Shown here piece by piece: positions 10,234-18,658 of a DNA stretch of 29,345 bases; the stretch's first letter is position 1, and every line of letters starts with the position of its first letter. Position numbers and translations under genes: made by a program. The notes under the pieces were generated by a model. It searched no databases. It was not told the DNA's origin and saw only the letters and a list, made by a program, of their open reading frames with translations. The DNA comes from Tritrichomonas foetus (Eukaryota > Parabasalia > Tritrichomonadida > Tritrichomonadidae). Location of the stretch: NCBI GenBank assembly GCA_001839685.1, contig MLAK01001370.1, positions 230,967-260,311 of the forward strand. Reading direction: 5' to 3'.

Positions 10234-10332
10234 ATGTCTTACCTGGAATTTCAAATCGATGAAATAGATTTTTCGGATATCATTGATGACTTTGAGAACC
10301 TTGATGAGCAAATTACTTTGTTTCCACATTAA
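10234..10332 (+). CDS. Short acidic upstream ORF, in frame with the next gene
   Basis: A 32-codon frame, MSYLEFQIDEIDFSDIIDDF and onward, ending HisTAA. It is strongly acidic (many Asp and Glu, no Lys or Arg) and sits directly behind a good initiator. It is in the same frame as the 132-residue ORF that begins 9 bases after its stop. Two readings fit: a real short peptide or regulatory uORF, or the N-terminus of one longer protein interrupted by a nonsense codon (or a sequencing error). Its composition looks like coding sequence rather than random AT-rich DNA. Its stop is TAAA. Confidence 0.45.
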   Translation: MSYLEFQIDEIDFSDIIDDFENLDEQITLFPH

Positions 10333-10341
10333 ACTGACATT

Positions 10342-10740
10342 ATGACCCAACAAGAAGTTACAAAACCCAAGAGAAAGTATAGAAAAAGAGTGAAAAATGG
10401 CGATCAATCACAAGATGAAGAGGGACAAAAAGCGAGAGAAAGATCTCAATATGAAAAGAAAAGAATGGAAAAAGCTTTGGAAGCTGTGAAGGATTTTAAT
10501 ATGAAGGTTACTGAACCTTATATATGGATGATTCGATCTTATGGAAAACTCATTCAACACAAGAAATTTAATCGGATTTTTATGAGATTAAAAAGTGAGA
10601 TGCCTGTTACCTTAAGACCTAATAGAAATGTTAGTCGGAACGAGGCATTACGAATGAAATGGTTGGACGATGTATGGAGTAACCATGAAGCCAGAAGAAT
10701 TGTCCAATCATTGATTGACTCTGAAATGAAATCAAAATAA
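10342..10740 (+). CDS. Basic hypothetical protein, 132 residues
   Basis: Starts at an ATG 9 bases after the upstream ORF stop. Residues 6-20 hold a basic cluster (KPKRKYRKRVK) that could be a nuclear localisation or nucleic-acid-binding patch. Residues 28-55 are a charged helix (ARERSQYEKKRMEKALEAV), and the remainder is helical with aromatic and basic residues (PYIWMIRSYGKLIQHKKF). No family is recognised. The combination of acidic upstream ORF and basic body suggests a chromatin- or transcription-related protein, but that is only inference. The stop reads TAAA. No neighbour shares its orientation closely enough to suggest cotranscription. Confidence 0.6.
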   Translation: MTQQEVTKPKRKYRKRVKNGDQSQDEEGQKARERSQYEKKRMEKALEAVKDFNMKVTEPYIWMIRSYGKLIQHKKFNRIFMRLKSEMPVTLRPNRNVSRNEALRMKWLDDVWSNHEARRIVQSLIDSEMKSK

Positions 10741-10891
10741 ATATTATTAATCGTAAATTACTAAAATTTTAAAAAATCAAGTGAAGTATAATGTTTTAAA
10801 CACGTAAAGAAATATAAAACTTTCAAAATGATTGACAATTATTCTTTGACTGAAATTGTAATAAATAGCAAAGAATGCTTCATTAACATCA

Positions 10892-10896
10892 TCATT
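10892..10896 (+). promoter_or_regulatory. Initiator-like TCATT before a 47-codon ORF
   Basis: TCATT matches TCA(C/T)(A/T), with A+1 at 10894, 7 bases before the ATG at 10901. Such five-base matches are frequent in this AT-rich DNA, so the value comes only from the spacing. Confidence 0.25.
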
Positions 10897-10900
10897 AGAT

Positions 10901-11044
10901 ATGGCTCAATTTGACAAAGGTGTGATAAATTACGTTTGTTACTATGGGAAATATATTGATGAATCAGTAAAAAGTCGAAAATGTAGGAAATTGATATTTT
11001 ACGATTTTCGTGCTTATTGGAGTAAAATCGAAATAAAAAAGTGA
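10901..11044 (+). CDS. Possible small ORF, 47 residues
   Basis: ATG at 10901, TGA at 11042-11044. The peptide starts MAQFDKGVINYVCYYGKYID, has a basic middle (VKSRKCRK) and an aromatic end (FRAYWSKIEIKK). It has an initiator-like string at trichomonad spacing. There is no recognisable domain and no second line of evidence, so it may be chance. Confidence 0.25.
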   Translation: MAQFDKGVINYVCYYGKYIDESVKSRKCRKLIFYDFRAYWSKIEIKK

Positions 11045-12116
11045 GGAAGAAACTATTGTAATTATTTAGACGATAATACTAGTTTTTTTTTAAAAAAAAA
11101 TCTTGAATGAGTGAAATTAAATGGGAAATGTGAAAGCAACTATTTTCTTCAGATCGCCAAATGTGTTCATGCTCTCATTCAAGAGAGATAAAAACTTGTT
11201 TTTGTTGATTTTTTCATGAAATTTATTAAGAAACTAAGAGATGTATTTTGTGAAAAATCCTTCAAACTGACAGATATTCCATAAAGGAAATTAGAATGGA
11301 AAATAGTTTAAATAATGAATCTTTTCATACGAATATGGTTTAGATTCAAGCAATTCACTTCAAATAAAGCATTTCATTGTCTCCTATTATGCTTCCATGT
11401 TTTTTTAAGACAAAATATTTGATAACTATACAAAACTTAAGTATCTGGTTTAAATGGTCATATGTATATCATTCAGAAATCAGAAATCATAATTGTTTAC
11501 ACATTTTTGAAAGAATAGAAAATTGAAAGTTTTGTTGCCAAGATTCCTTTTTTAAAATTCACTGTTTTGAAAAATGATAATAAAATTGATAGTTGTTTTA
11601 TCTCTTCCCCAATATTCGAAAATAGTGTTGTTTAAATCTAAGTATCATCAAATTAGCAAATTATAATCATAATGATTGATCATGATTCAATAGAAAAGCA
11701 GCGATAAGTGACCAATTCTGGCTTTTCTCAGTCCACTTTAATATAACAAAGATCATATTTGAGTCTAGAAATCGGAACAATTCAAATTAATTTTCATTTT
11801 CAACATCTTGAAAAATTGGTTCAAGAAACAATAAAAACTCAAAATTGTGTATAGTTGTGTCTCTACCTATATTATTTTATTAGTTATCTTTATGACAACT
11901 TTGGATAATTCTCAGGCAATAATGAATCGAGATTCGTTCATCATGACTCAAGATTCATAATTAATCATAAAAATTAATATATTTCCATAACAAGAATCAT
12001 AAATATCGTTTCAAAAAAGAGTGAAACAAGAACTATTTTCAAATTGGGAAAAATAGGGTTGAAATAGAAGCGAAGATTTAATAACCATTTATACATAGAA
12101 TTCGTTAAAATATTTA
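11045..12116. other. AT-rich intergenic region, nothing recognised
   Basis: About 1.1 kb of AT-rich sequence with short A and T runs. No coding frame, RNA motif or long repeat was seen. Confidence 0.5.
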
Positions 12117-12121
12117 TCATA
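12117..12121 (+). promoter_or_regulatory. Initiator-like TCATA upstream of the Asn/Gln-rich ORF
   Basis: TCATA with A+1 at 12119. The first ATG downstream (12126) opens a 25-codon frame, 12126-12203, that ends inside the main ORF in a different frame. The main ATG at 12145 is 26 bases from +1. If this initiator is used, translation of the main ORF would need leaky scanning or a downstream start. Confidence 0.35.
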
Positions 12122-12144
12122 TAACATGTCCTGTAAAAGAACGA

Positions 12145-12591
12145 ATGAATTTTTCAAATTCACCAAATCCACCAAATCAGACTTATTATTCGCAGCAAAA
12201 TAACTACAATCCCTCCAACAGTTACAGATCGTATAACAAACCCAATAACTACAAACAGTTTACTAACAAAAAGTATAATAATAATAGACAATTTAATAAC
12301 AAGCAAAATGCCAATCCGCCAGATAATAGGTACGATAATACACAATCCATGTACGCCAAACAACAAACAGATCAGGATGACCATCAGAGTTTCAAAGATA
12401 ATCCAGAATTCACCAAAAAGAAATGTAATTTTGACTTTTTGCTCGCTTCAGAAGTTCACAAAAAAGAAATCAACGACTTCAATCAGCATTTTCAAAAAAA
12501 TGCACAGAATCAGCCCCGCAAAAAGATCAAAAAGCAAAACAAGAAATTAAAGCATTTTAGAGAACCAGGAGAATTGATTATATTTAAATAG
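12145..12591 (+). CDS. Asn/Gln/Tyr-rich low-complexity protein, 148 residues
   Basis: Residues 1 to about 75 are dominated by Asn, Gln, Tyr, Ser and Pro (for example QTYYSQQNNYNPSNSYRSY), a prion-like composition seen in RNA-binding and condensate-forming proteins. Residues 85-120 look more ordered (CNFDFLLASEVHKKEINDFN). The end is strongly basic (RKKIKKQNKKLKHF) and closes with EPGELIIFK. No RRM, zinc finger or other domain is visible. The frame stays open through 447 bases of AT-rich DNA and its amino-acid use is non-random, which favours a real gene, but the low complexity makes the call tentative. It stands alone between two long non-coding stretches. Confidence 0.55.
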   Translation: MNFSNSPNPPNQTYYSQQNNYNPSNSYRSYNKPNNYKQFTNKKYNNNRQFNNKQNANPPDNRYDNTQSMYAKQQTDQDDHQSFKDNPEFTKKKCNFDFLLASEVHKKEINDFNQHFQKNAQNQPRKKIKKQNKKLKHFREPGELIIFK

Positions 12592-13196
12592 TTGGCATGT
12601 TTCCTCTCCAATCAATTTTTAATGGTGTTTTGAAGTTGCTTCTTATTTTATTTTATTTTATTTATTAAAAATGATATCGAAATATATCAAAATTAAATCG
12701 ATTTTTTTGTGAAATTTATTTTCTCGTTCAACTTATGAAATGCTACTCGCTTGTCTTTTCGAGGCACTTTTTTTTATTTATAGAAAAGATGATTATTCCA
12801 TCAAACTGGTGAAGCCTATCATTTGTTTGATATTCATTTGTTTTGATATTGGAAACTAATTAGTAAAAAGATTAATGAAAAGTATTAATTTATATACATC
12901 ATCAATCTAGTGATCTTCCTTTGTTTATAGACTATTTAGAAATAAGTGTTAATCAATTTCTAATGATGCTATTCTTTTTCACTAGATTGCTGATGCATTT
13001 ACCTTTTTATGTGAGGCATAAACTTAATGTTTATGAAGAATAGTTTTCATTCACCATTTTGTTTTTCATATAAAACTGTGATGTGTTTAATTACTGAAGC
13101 TCAGGTGAAGAGTAATTTGAATAAGAATTGAAATATTTCAATGTATTACAAATTCATCACCTGAATTCACCTGCTTTTTATTCAAATTCGGAATAA
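12592..13196. other. Intergenic region with one inverted repeat
   Basis: About 600 bases between two plus-strand genes. It holds the 17-base inverted repeat described separately (12897-12995) and T-rich runs; no coding frame seen. Confidence 0.5.
12897..12995. repeat. Inverted repeat, 17-base arms, one mismatch
   Basis: Arm 1 at 12897-12913 (CATCATCAATCTAGTGA) pairs with arm 2 at 12979-12995 (TCACTAGATTGCTGATG) at 16 of 17 positions, with a 65-base spacer. It lies about 235 bases upstream of the glycosidase ATG. Possible origins are the ends of a small non-autonomous element or a structured transcript region. Confidence 0.8.
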
Positions 13197-13211
13197 TCAT
13201 TTCATTTCATT
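13197..13211 (+). promoter_or_regulatory. Three tandem initiator-like TCATT units
   Basis: TCATT occurs three times back to back. The A residues at 13199, 13204 and 13209 would give leaders of 31, 26 and 21 bases to the glycosidase ATG at 13230. This is consistent with trichomonad start-site selection, and would mean the acquired gene has a host-type promoter. Confidence 0.4.
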
Positions 13212-13229
13212 TTTTTGATTGATTATTAA

Positions 13230-15077
13230 ATGATTCTCAACTTATTTTTTATTTGCGCATCTGCCGAAGTAAATATCACCAAAGTTGATCCACCATTTTG
13301 GTGGGCAGGAATGGTCAACACTGAACTGCAAATCATGTTTTATGGAAAAGATATTGCTTATTACCGACCATCGTTGACTTACAATGGAGTTAAAATCTTA
13401 AGCACTGTTGCATTAGAGAGTAATAATTATTTGCTCGTTTATTTAAGCTTAGCAGGTGCCAAACCAGGAACTTTAAAGTTTACTTTTAAACGAGATTCCG
13501 ATAAATTCATTTTCAATTATGATCTTAAAAAGAGAGATGAGAACTCACAGAATATTCAAGGCTTCGATTCATCTGATGTATTATATTTAATTATGCCTGA
13601 TAGATTTGCAAATGGAAACATAACAAATGATGATATTCCAATGAAGACAGGATACACTGTAGATAGGAGTGATATGAATGTCAGACACGGAGGTGACTTA
13701 AAAGGAATTGAGGACCATCTTGATTATATTCAAGAACTTGGAGTAACAACTCTATGGCTTAATCCTGTGTTAGAAAATGATGTATATGGAGGCTCCTATC
13801 ATGGATATGCAACAACAGATTTTTATAAAATCGATGCAAGGTTTGGTACAAATGAAGATTACATCAACTTATGTAACAATATTCATAACCGTGATTTGAA
13901 AATTATAATGGATATTATTTTCAATCACTGTGGTGGAGACCATGCATGGTTTTATGACACTCCATCTGCTGACTGGTTTTCCACAAAAGATACTTTTTAT
14001 CATACTAATCATGCAATTGAAGTCAGATTTTCTCCATATTCTACAGATTCTGATAAAACTCAATTTGAAACAGGAAACTTCGCTGGTGATAAACCAGATT
14101 TAAACCAGAAAAATCCACATGTTGCAAGATATTTAATACAATGTAGTATTTTTTGGATAGAACTTGCACATATTAATGGAATTAGACAAGATGCATATCC
14201 TTATGCAGATCCAAATATGATGCGTGAATGGTGTAAAGAAATTCATAATGAATACCCTAACTTTAATGAAGTTGGTGAAGTTTGGATGGAAAATCAAGCA
14301 GCTGCTTCATTCTGGCAAAAAGGAAATAAATTGAGTGATGTTGATCCAGAATTGAAATCGGTTATGGATTTTGTTTTTATGAAAACCATGAGAACAGCTG
14401 TTTATAATGATAATTCATTAGGTGACCTTTATTTTCAACTTAACTTTGATTATTTCTTCCCAAACATTTCGAATGTAATTCGTTTCTTAGATAATCATGA
14501 TGCTGATAGATTCCTTCGATATGAACCATCTGACTTGAAAATCTATAAACAAGGAATTGTTTTACTTTTGACACTTCCAGGAACACCACAAATTTATTAT
14601 GGAACAGAAGTATTAATGTTTGGAACAAAAAATAGAGGTGATGGATATGTAAGACAAGATTTCCCTGGTGGCTGGTTAGGAGATGAAAAAAATTATTTTG
14701 TTCCTGAAGGAAGAACAGCCTTACAAAATGAAGCATTTGATTTTTGTAAAAAAGTTTTAAGATTTAGAAGAAACAATAAACTCATATCAAATGGAAAAAT
14801 GAAACATTACCTAATTCAGAATGGAATATATATTTATTTCCGCTATTTAGACGGGAAAAAGTTTGTAGTAGTATTAAATGGAATGGCATATGAGAGTGAA
14901 GTGAAATATTCGCAATTTAAAGAGGCATTCGGTGATGATGATTATTGGACTGATTTACTAACAGGAAAAGAATATGATGTTGATGATGAGGAACTCGTTC
15001 TTTCGGCTAAAGAGGTATTAATACTACAGCCAAATTCAAATAAGGCTTCATTAGCAAAAAGACCATCAATTCACTAA
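13230..15077 (+). CDS. GH13 neopullulanase/cyclomaltodextrinase, SusA-like, secreted
   Basis: A 615-residue alpha-amylase-family enzyme predicted to hydrolyse alpha-glucans such as pullulan, starch fragments or cyclodextrins. Residues 1-12 (MILNLFFICASA) form a short hydrophobic signal peptide with an Ala-x-Ala site, then an N-terminal beta-sandwich domain (about 13-105; PFWWAGM, YGKDIAYYRP). The catalytic barrel carries LIMPDRFANG (120-129), DIIFNHCG (228-235), GIRQDAYPY (nucleophile Asp321), EVGEVW (acid/base Glu350) and FLDNHD (Asp424), so all catalytic residues are present. A C-terminal beta domain ends near 600. The domain order and motifs closely resemble Bacteroides SusA-type neopullulanases, which suggests horizontal transfer from Bacteroidota. 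A stop codon directly precedes the ATG, fixing the start. The stop reads TAAA. Base use matches the host region, so any transfer is not recent. Confidence 0.92.
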   Translation: MILNLFFICASAEVNITKVDPPFWWAGMVNTELQIMFYGKDIAYYRPSLTYNGVKILSTVALESNNYLLVYLSLAGAKPGTLKFTFKRDSDKFIFNYDLKKRDENSQNIQGFDSSDVLYLIMPDRFANGNITNDDIPMKTGYTVDRSDMNVRHGGDLKGIEDHLDYIQELGVTTLWLNPVLENDVYGGSYHGYATTDFYKIDARFGTNEDYINLCNNIHNRDLKIIMDIIFNHCGGDHAWFYDTPSADWFSTKDTFYHTNHAIEVRFSPYSTDSDKTQFETGNFAGDKPDLNQKNPHVARYLIQCSIFWIELAHINGIRQDAYPYADPNMMREWCKEIHNEYPNFNEVGEVWMENQAAASFWQKGNKLSDVDPELKSVMDFVFMKTMRTAVYNDNSLGDLYFQLNFDYFFPNISNVIRFLDNHDADRFLRYEPSDLKIYKQGIVLLLTLPGTPQIYYGTEVLMFGTKNRGDGYVRQDFPGGWLGDEKNYFVPEGRTALQNEAFDFCKKVLRFRRNNKLISNGKMKHYLIQNGIYIYFRYLDGKKFVVVLNGMAYESEVKYSQFKEAFGDDDYWTDLLTGKEYDVDDEELVLSAKEVLILQPNSNKASLAKRPSIH

Positions 15078-17004
15078 ATGTTTTCTCTTTTAGTTTCAAT
15101 AAAAACTTTATCATAAAATTGTATTAGAAACTAATTCAGCAGTATACTTTTACCTTTGTTGAGAAAAATATATAATCTATTTATAAGCCACTGATGCAGT
15201 ACATATAGTGGAGTAGGCACAGTGTAATTAAGATGATCAGTCTATGTGATGATGCACATAACAAACCTGTATTTTTTAGGTGAGTGTTGAATAAATGGTT
15301 GGACCATTATCGTTCTTTGTAAACAATTAGATTAAATTAATAATAATAACAATAAAAAAGATTATCTCATAGAATGGGTGGTCAGATTCAAATATTTAGG
15401 AATAGTTCAAAGTATTCATCTGAGAGTCAAAAGATCAATTAAAATTTTGAGAAAAAAGTGAGATAGACAATCACTGTTCGAGGATATTGGCTCAAAATTT
15501 TTCAATCAAATGATTTGCATCATTCATGAATGTAACATTTAGAAAAATTGATGATTATTTTTTCACAAGAAAATAATAAAATGCTTTCAATTTTGTCAAA
15601 AGGTTAGTTTTTTTCCGACAACAATTTTCATTGGAAGAAAAAATTCCATTGAGTATTTGGCAGAAATGAAATGAATATTCGAATTGTTTCAATGGAAATA
15701 TTAGAAATTCGTTCAATCAAATTTTGACACAAAGATTTTGTAAATTGAAATTTGAACATAAGTTTTTTTTATGGATTTTTTAAATAATCACGAAATATCT
15801 CATGATTTTATGGGTTTATATTATTTCATAGTTGATATTCTTTCTAAAATATTATTCTTAATTCTGGAACACAAGGAAATAAGAAAATACAATTGAAAGA
15901 TAGAAATAAATCAAATATATTAAATTCTATCAACGAAAAATTGAAAGATATACTTTGATTAAGAATAGAGCAAAAAGTGAAGATGATTTTGTTTACAGAT
16001 GTGTGAATGCATCATGATGGAATCACGTCTTGTGTATGAGAAGAATTTGAAAAGATATAGGAAATTGATCAATAAATATTGAATCACTTGATCATTTCTC
16101 AAGAAAAATATGTAGATCAAAATAGTAGATTATTTATCAAATTGATTATATTCTTTTGAATATTTATTCCATCTATATTTTCTAATAGCTTTTGTGAGAA
16201 CCAAGAAATCGATTCAGAGACTCTATTCCAAAATCAGGCATAACCAAAGAAGTATTTCTTTCAATGACAATATTAAAAAAAAAATAATGAACAATTATAA
16301 AGTTAGAATTTCTTTGTTAATAATGAAGTTATTTGTTCTTTTTTGATCTAAACATAATATATTTATGTTTTCCAACATTAATTCTACCTATCTCAAATGA
16401 ATAAAAATTATACAGTGATATATCGACGATACTGATATGATCAATAGTCATTTCTATGAAATTTTTGATAATGCATCATTCCATTCTATTTTGGAAGCAG
16501 TTCTCATGGGCTATCAAAAACATCAGTGTCAGGCCAGAAAAAAATCCTATTGTAGAAATATGACATTATTTTGGTAAAATATGGATTGATTATTGAATTC
16601 AATTCTAATTCAATTTACTTCAAAAATTTCATCACTTTTCAAAGACAGTTTAAAAAATTGGATACAGTGTAATGGCTCTTTCCAATTGAAATGCCGAAAT
16701 TTTTTCAATGAATAAAAGAACATATATTTCTTTCCAGAAATATGTATTTTTCATAAACCCTATTTGAATCCACACGAAAACATTTTTTCATCAATATTAT
16801 TTTCTAACAAATAAATATTCTATCATTCAATACTCGAATTCAAATCTCATACAATTTTTTATTCAATTGCAGACAATTAACCGTTGTCTTTCATATTTTC
16901 TATACCGAAATAAAATAAAATTGAATGAATTAAATAAATTCAGTCATTTTTTGAATTGTTTTTTCAATTCAACACCTTCTTCAAAAGATAAAAAGTGGAA
17001 AAGC
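15078..17004. other. Long AT-rich intergenic region
   Basis: About 1.9 kb between two plus-strand genes. One less AT-rich patch (about 15187-15310) contains three short hairpins and is listed separately. The rest shows no coding frame with recognisable content. The open frame running into the kinase from 16867 begins at TTG, has no ATG before 17005, and its 46 codons have AT-driven composition, so it is taken as leader or upstream DNA. Confidence 0.5.
15187..15308. ncRNA. Candidate structured RNA segment (three hairpins), tentative
   Basis: Three hairpins in about 120 bases: CCACT (15188-15192) with AGTGG (15207-15211); TATGTG (15243-15248) with CACATA (15255-15260), six-base loop; AATGGT (15294-15299) with ACCATT (15303-15308), three-base loop. 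The patch is richer in G and C than its flanks. GTGATGA (15247-15253) resembles a C box, but no D box at a fitting distance was seen. No known RNA family was recognised; strand is unknown. Confidence 0.2.
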
Positions 17005-18132
17005 ATGGAAAAACATAAGACCGAAATTATCACCGAACTCGAAAGAAAGGGATACAAGTTGCTCCAGCCCATCGGTAACGGTGGATTCGCCACAGTCTAT
17101 ACAGTTCTAAATATTCATCACGATCAGATTTTCTGTGTTAAACTGATGGAGCTCACGAACGAAGAACATAAATCCTCTCTTCCTCAATCTTTCCGTGCCG
17201 AAATCGATTCGCTCATCAATCTCATCCATCCGCATGTCGTCGCGATATTCGATTATTTCCAATCGAAAAATATGCTTTACATCATCCTCGAGTACTGCCA
17301 AAATGGCAGCTTGGATTCTTTGATCAAGGATTGTGGCAAAATCGAGCCCCCTCATCTCTTCACAATGTGCAAGCAAATCATTAGCGCATTAAGCATTTGC
17401 CATCAAACTGGAATTGCCCACAGAGACATCAAACCGCAAAACATTCTGCTTGACCAGCACCATCGGCCAAAGTTGGCGGACTTCGGTCTTGCCCAAAAAT
17501 TGCAGAAACAAGAATTGATCGAAAGATTTTCTGGATCCTTGCCCTATAAAGCGCCAGAAATCTTGAATATGAAGCCATACGATCCATTTCTGGCCGACGT
17601 TTGGGCACTTGGTGTCACTTTTGTTGTTATGGCCACTGGAACCCTTCCATGGAAAGCAAACTCGCTGAGTGAATGGAAGTTCTTAGTGAGTGGCGGTCCA
17701 GCCAATCTTCCACAAGGAATAGACAAGCGATTTAATGCGATAATTAAGCGAATGCTTGATCCAAATATTTCCACTCGTGCAACTCTTGAAGAAGTTGCAG
17801 CAGCGCCGATTTTTAATCTTGAAGAAAATAATAAATTTGCCAGCGCAATGAGTGCTCCAACATCAAAACAATTATTAGTTTCAACTTTGTCAATGGCAAA
17901 AATTGGAGTCGATAAAGTGCCATCTTTTTCGATGGGATTAACTTGTGGAATTTCTCCAATAAGTAGCTCACCAACTGGGCACATGACTGTTGCACATTCA
18001 TGCGTGTTCGCAAGAAAGAGAAGATGCAGTAAAGTGAAAAAAATGATCCAATACACTTTTACAGAAGAAACGCCATCTGAAGATCAAAAATCAGGCAAAA
18101 CATTGAAATTGAAAGAAACGAAAAAAAAGTGA
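17005..18132 (+). CDS. CAMK-like Ser/Thr protein kinase
   Basis: A 375-residue kinase taking the ATG at 17005, which is the first ATG in the frame. Numbering from it, the glycine loop is GNGGFATV at 24-31, the ATP lysine is Lys46 (FCVKLM), the alpha-C glutamate is Glu66, the catalytic loop HRDIKPQN is at 139-146 (Asp141), DFG is at 159-161, and APE is at 183-185, followed by DVWALGVTFVVMATGTLPW. All residues needed for activity are present. The activation segment (SGSLPYKAPEIL) and subdomain IX resemble the CAMK/AMPK-like group, which is greatly expanded in trichomonads. Residues 280-375 are a Ser-rich and basic tail without a known domain. The first two thirds of the gene are richer in C-ending codons than the neighbours. 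TCATT at about 16943 is a possible initiator. It ends in TGA. Confidence 0.9.
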   Translation: MEKHKTEIITELERKGYKLLQPIGNGGFATVYTVLNIHHDQIFCVKLMELTNEEHKSSLPQSFRAEIDSLINLIHPHVVAIFDYFQSKNMLYIILEYCQNGSLDSLIKDCGKIEPPHLFTMCKQIISALSICHQTGIAHRDIKPQNILLDQHHRPKLADFGLAQKLQKQELIERFSGSLPYKAPEILNMKPYDPFLADVWALGVTFVVMATGTLPWKANSLSEWKFLVSGGPANLPQGIDKRFNAIIKRMLDPNISTRATLEEVAAAPIFNLEENNKFASAMSAPTSKQLLVSTLSMAKIGVDKVPSFSMGLTCGISPISSSPTGHMTVAHSCVFARKRRCSKVKKMIQYTFTEETPSEDQKSGKTLKLKETKKK

Positions 18133-18658
18133 ACTATTTGTTTGTTAGTGTTTATTAAAATGAACGGAAATTGTTAGTGTTTCGCAGTCTGCGAAAAAAA
18201 TTAGACGAAAAAAATAAATAATAAAAAAAAGTTAAAAAAGTATTATTAATGAAAATGAATGATTTTAATCTGAGGTATTGTAAAATTCTTCTGATTTGAT
18301 CTCTTGTGAAAGGGGTTGAGTTAAGCTTTTTTTACTTACAATGTATAAAATTTTCATGTTCTTTTCATTTTGACTTCTTTCTTTTTCATTTTCTTTTTAT
18401 TATTTCAATCTATTTTTTTTATTAATGTCTATCTTTTGGTAACTTGCAAATACAAACCTGTAAATTCGAAAAAAATGTCACATTGATACGTAAGGATTCG
18501 TATATACTAAATAATATTCGAATGAGTAGGTTAGGTGGAAAAAAAAATCTAATCAAAAGACAAAAAAGAAAGTATACAATATTTCCACGTTTACAAAATA
18601 AATAAAAAAAACTAATGAGGGAGGAATAGTAATATCAAAAAAATTCAGAAACGATAAA
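18133..18658. other. Convergent intergenic region, kinase (+) and helicase (-)
   Basis: Holds the 3' flanks of two convergent genes. A GC-rich hairpin lies 48 bases after the kinase stop (listed separately), and the motif GTTAGTGTTT occurs twice near 18145 and 18173. The rest is T-rich with nothing recognised. Confidence 0.5.
18180..18196. terminator. Compact hairpin followed by A-run, 3' of kinase gene
   Basis: TTTCGCAG and CTGCGAAA are perfect inverted arms around one central base; as a hairpin this gives a 6-base stem (TTTCGC/GCGAAA) and a 5-base loop, then AAAA. It is one of few GC-containing palindromes in the non-coding DNA here. A role in 3' end formation for either convergent gene is a guess from location. 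Confidence 0.3.

Noticed and set aside
12258..12275. ACTAACAAAAAG, similar to the trichomonad intron 3' motif ACTAACACACAG
   Set aside because: No matching GTAYGT donor upstream, and the frame is open through it. No convincing intron was seen anywhere in the window.
15197..15240. CAGTACATATA, which recalls the start of U6 snRNA
   Set aside because: The ACAGAGA box and the rest of U6 are absent.
16867..17004. N-terminal extension of the kinase frame
   Set aside because: It begins with TTG and contains no ATG; composition is AT-driven.
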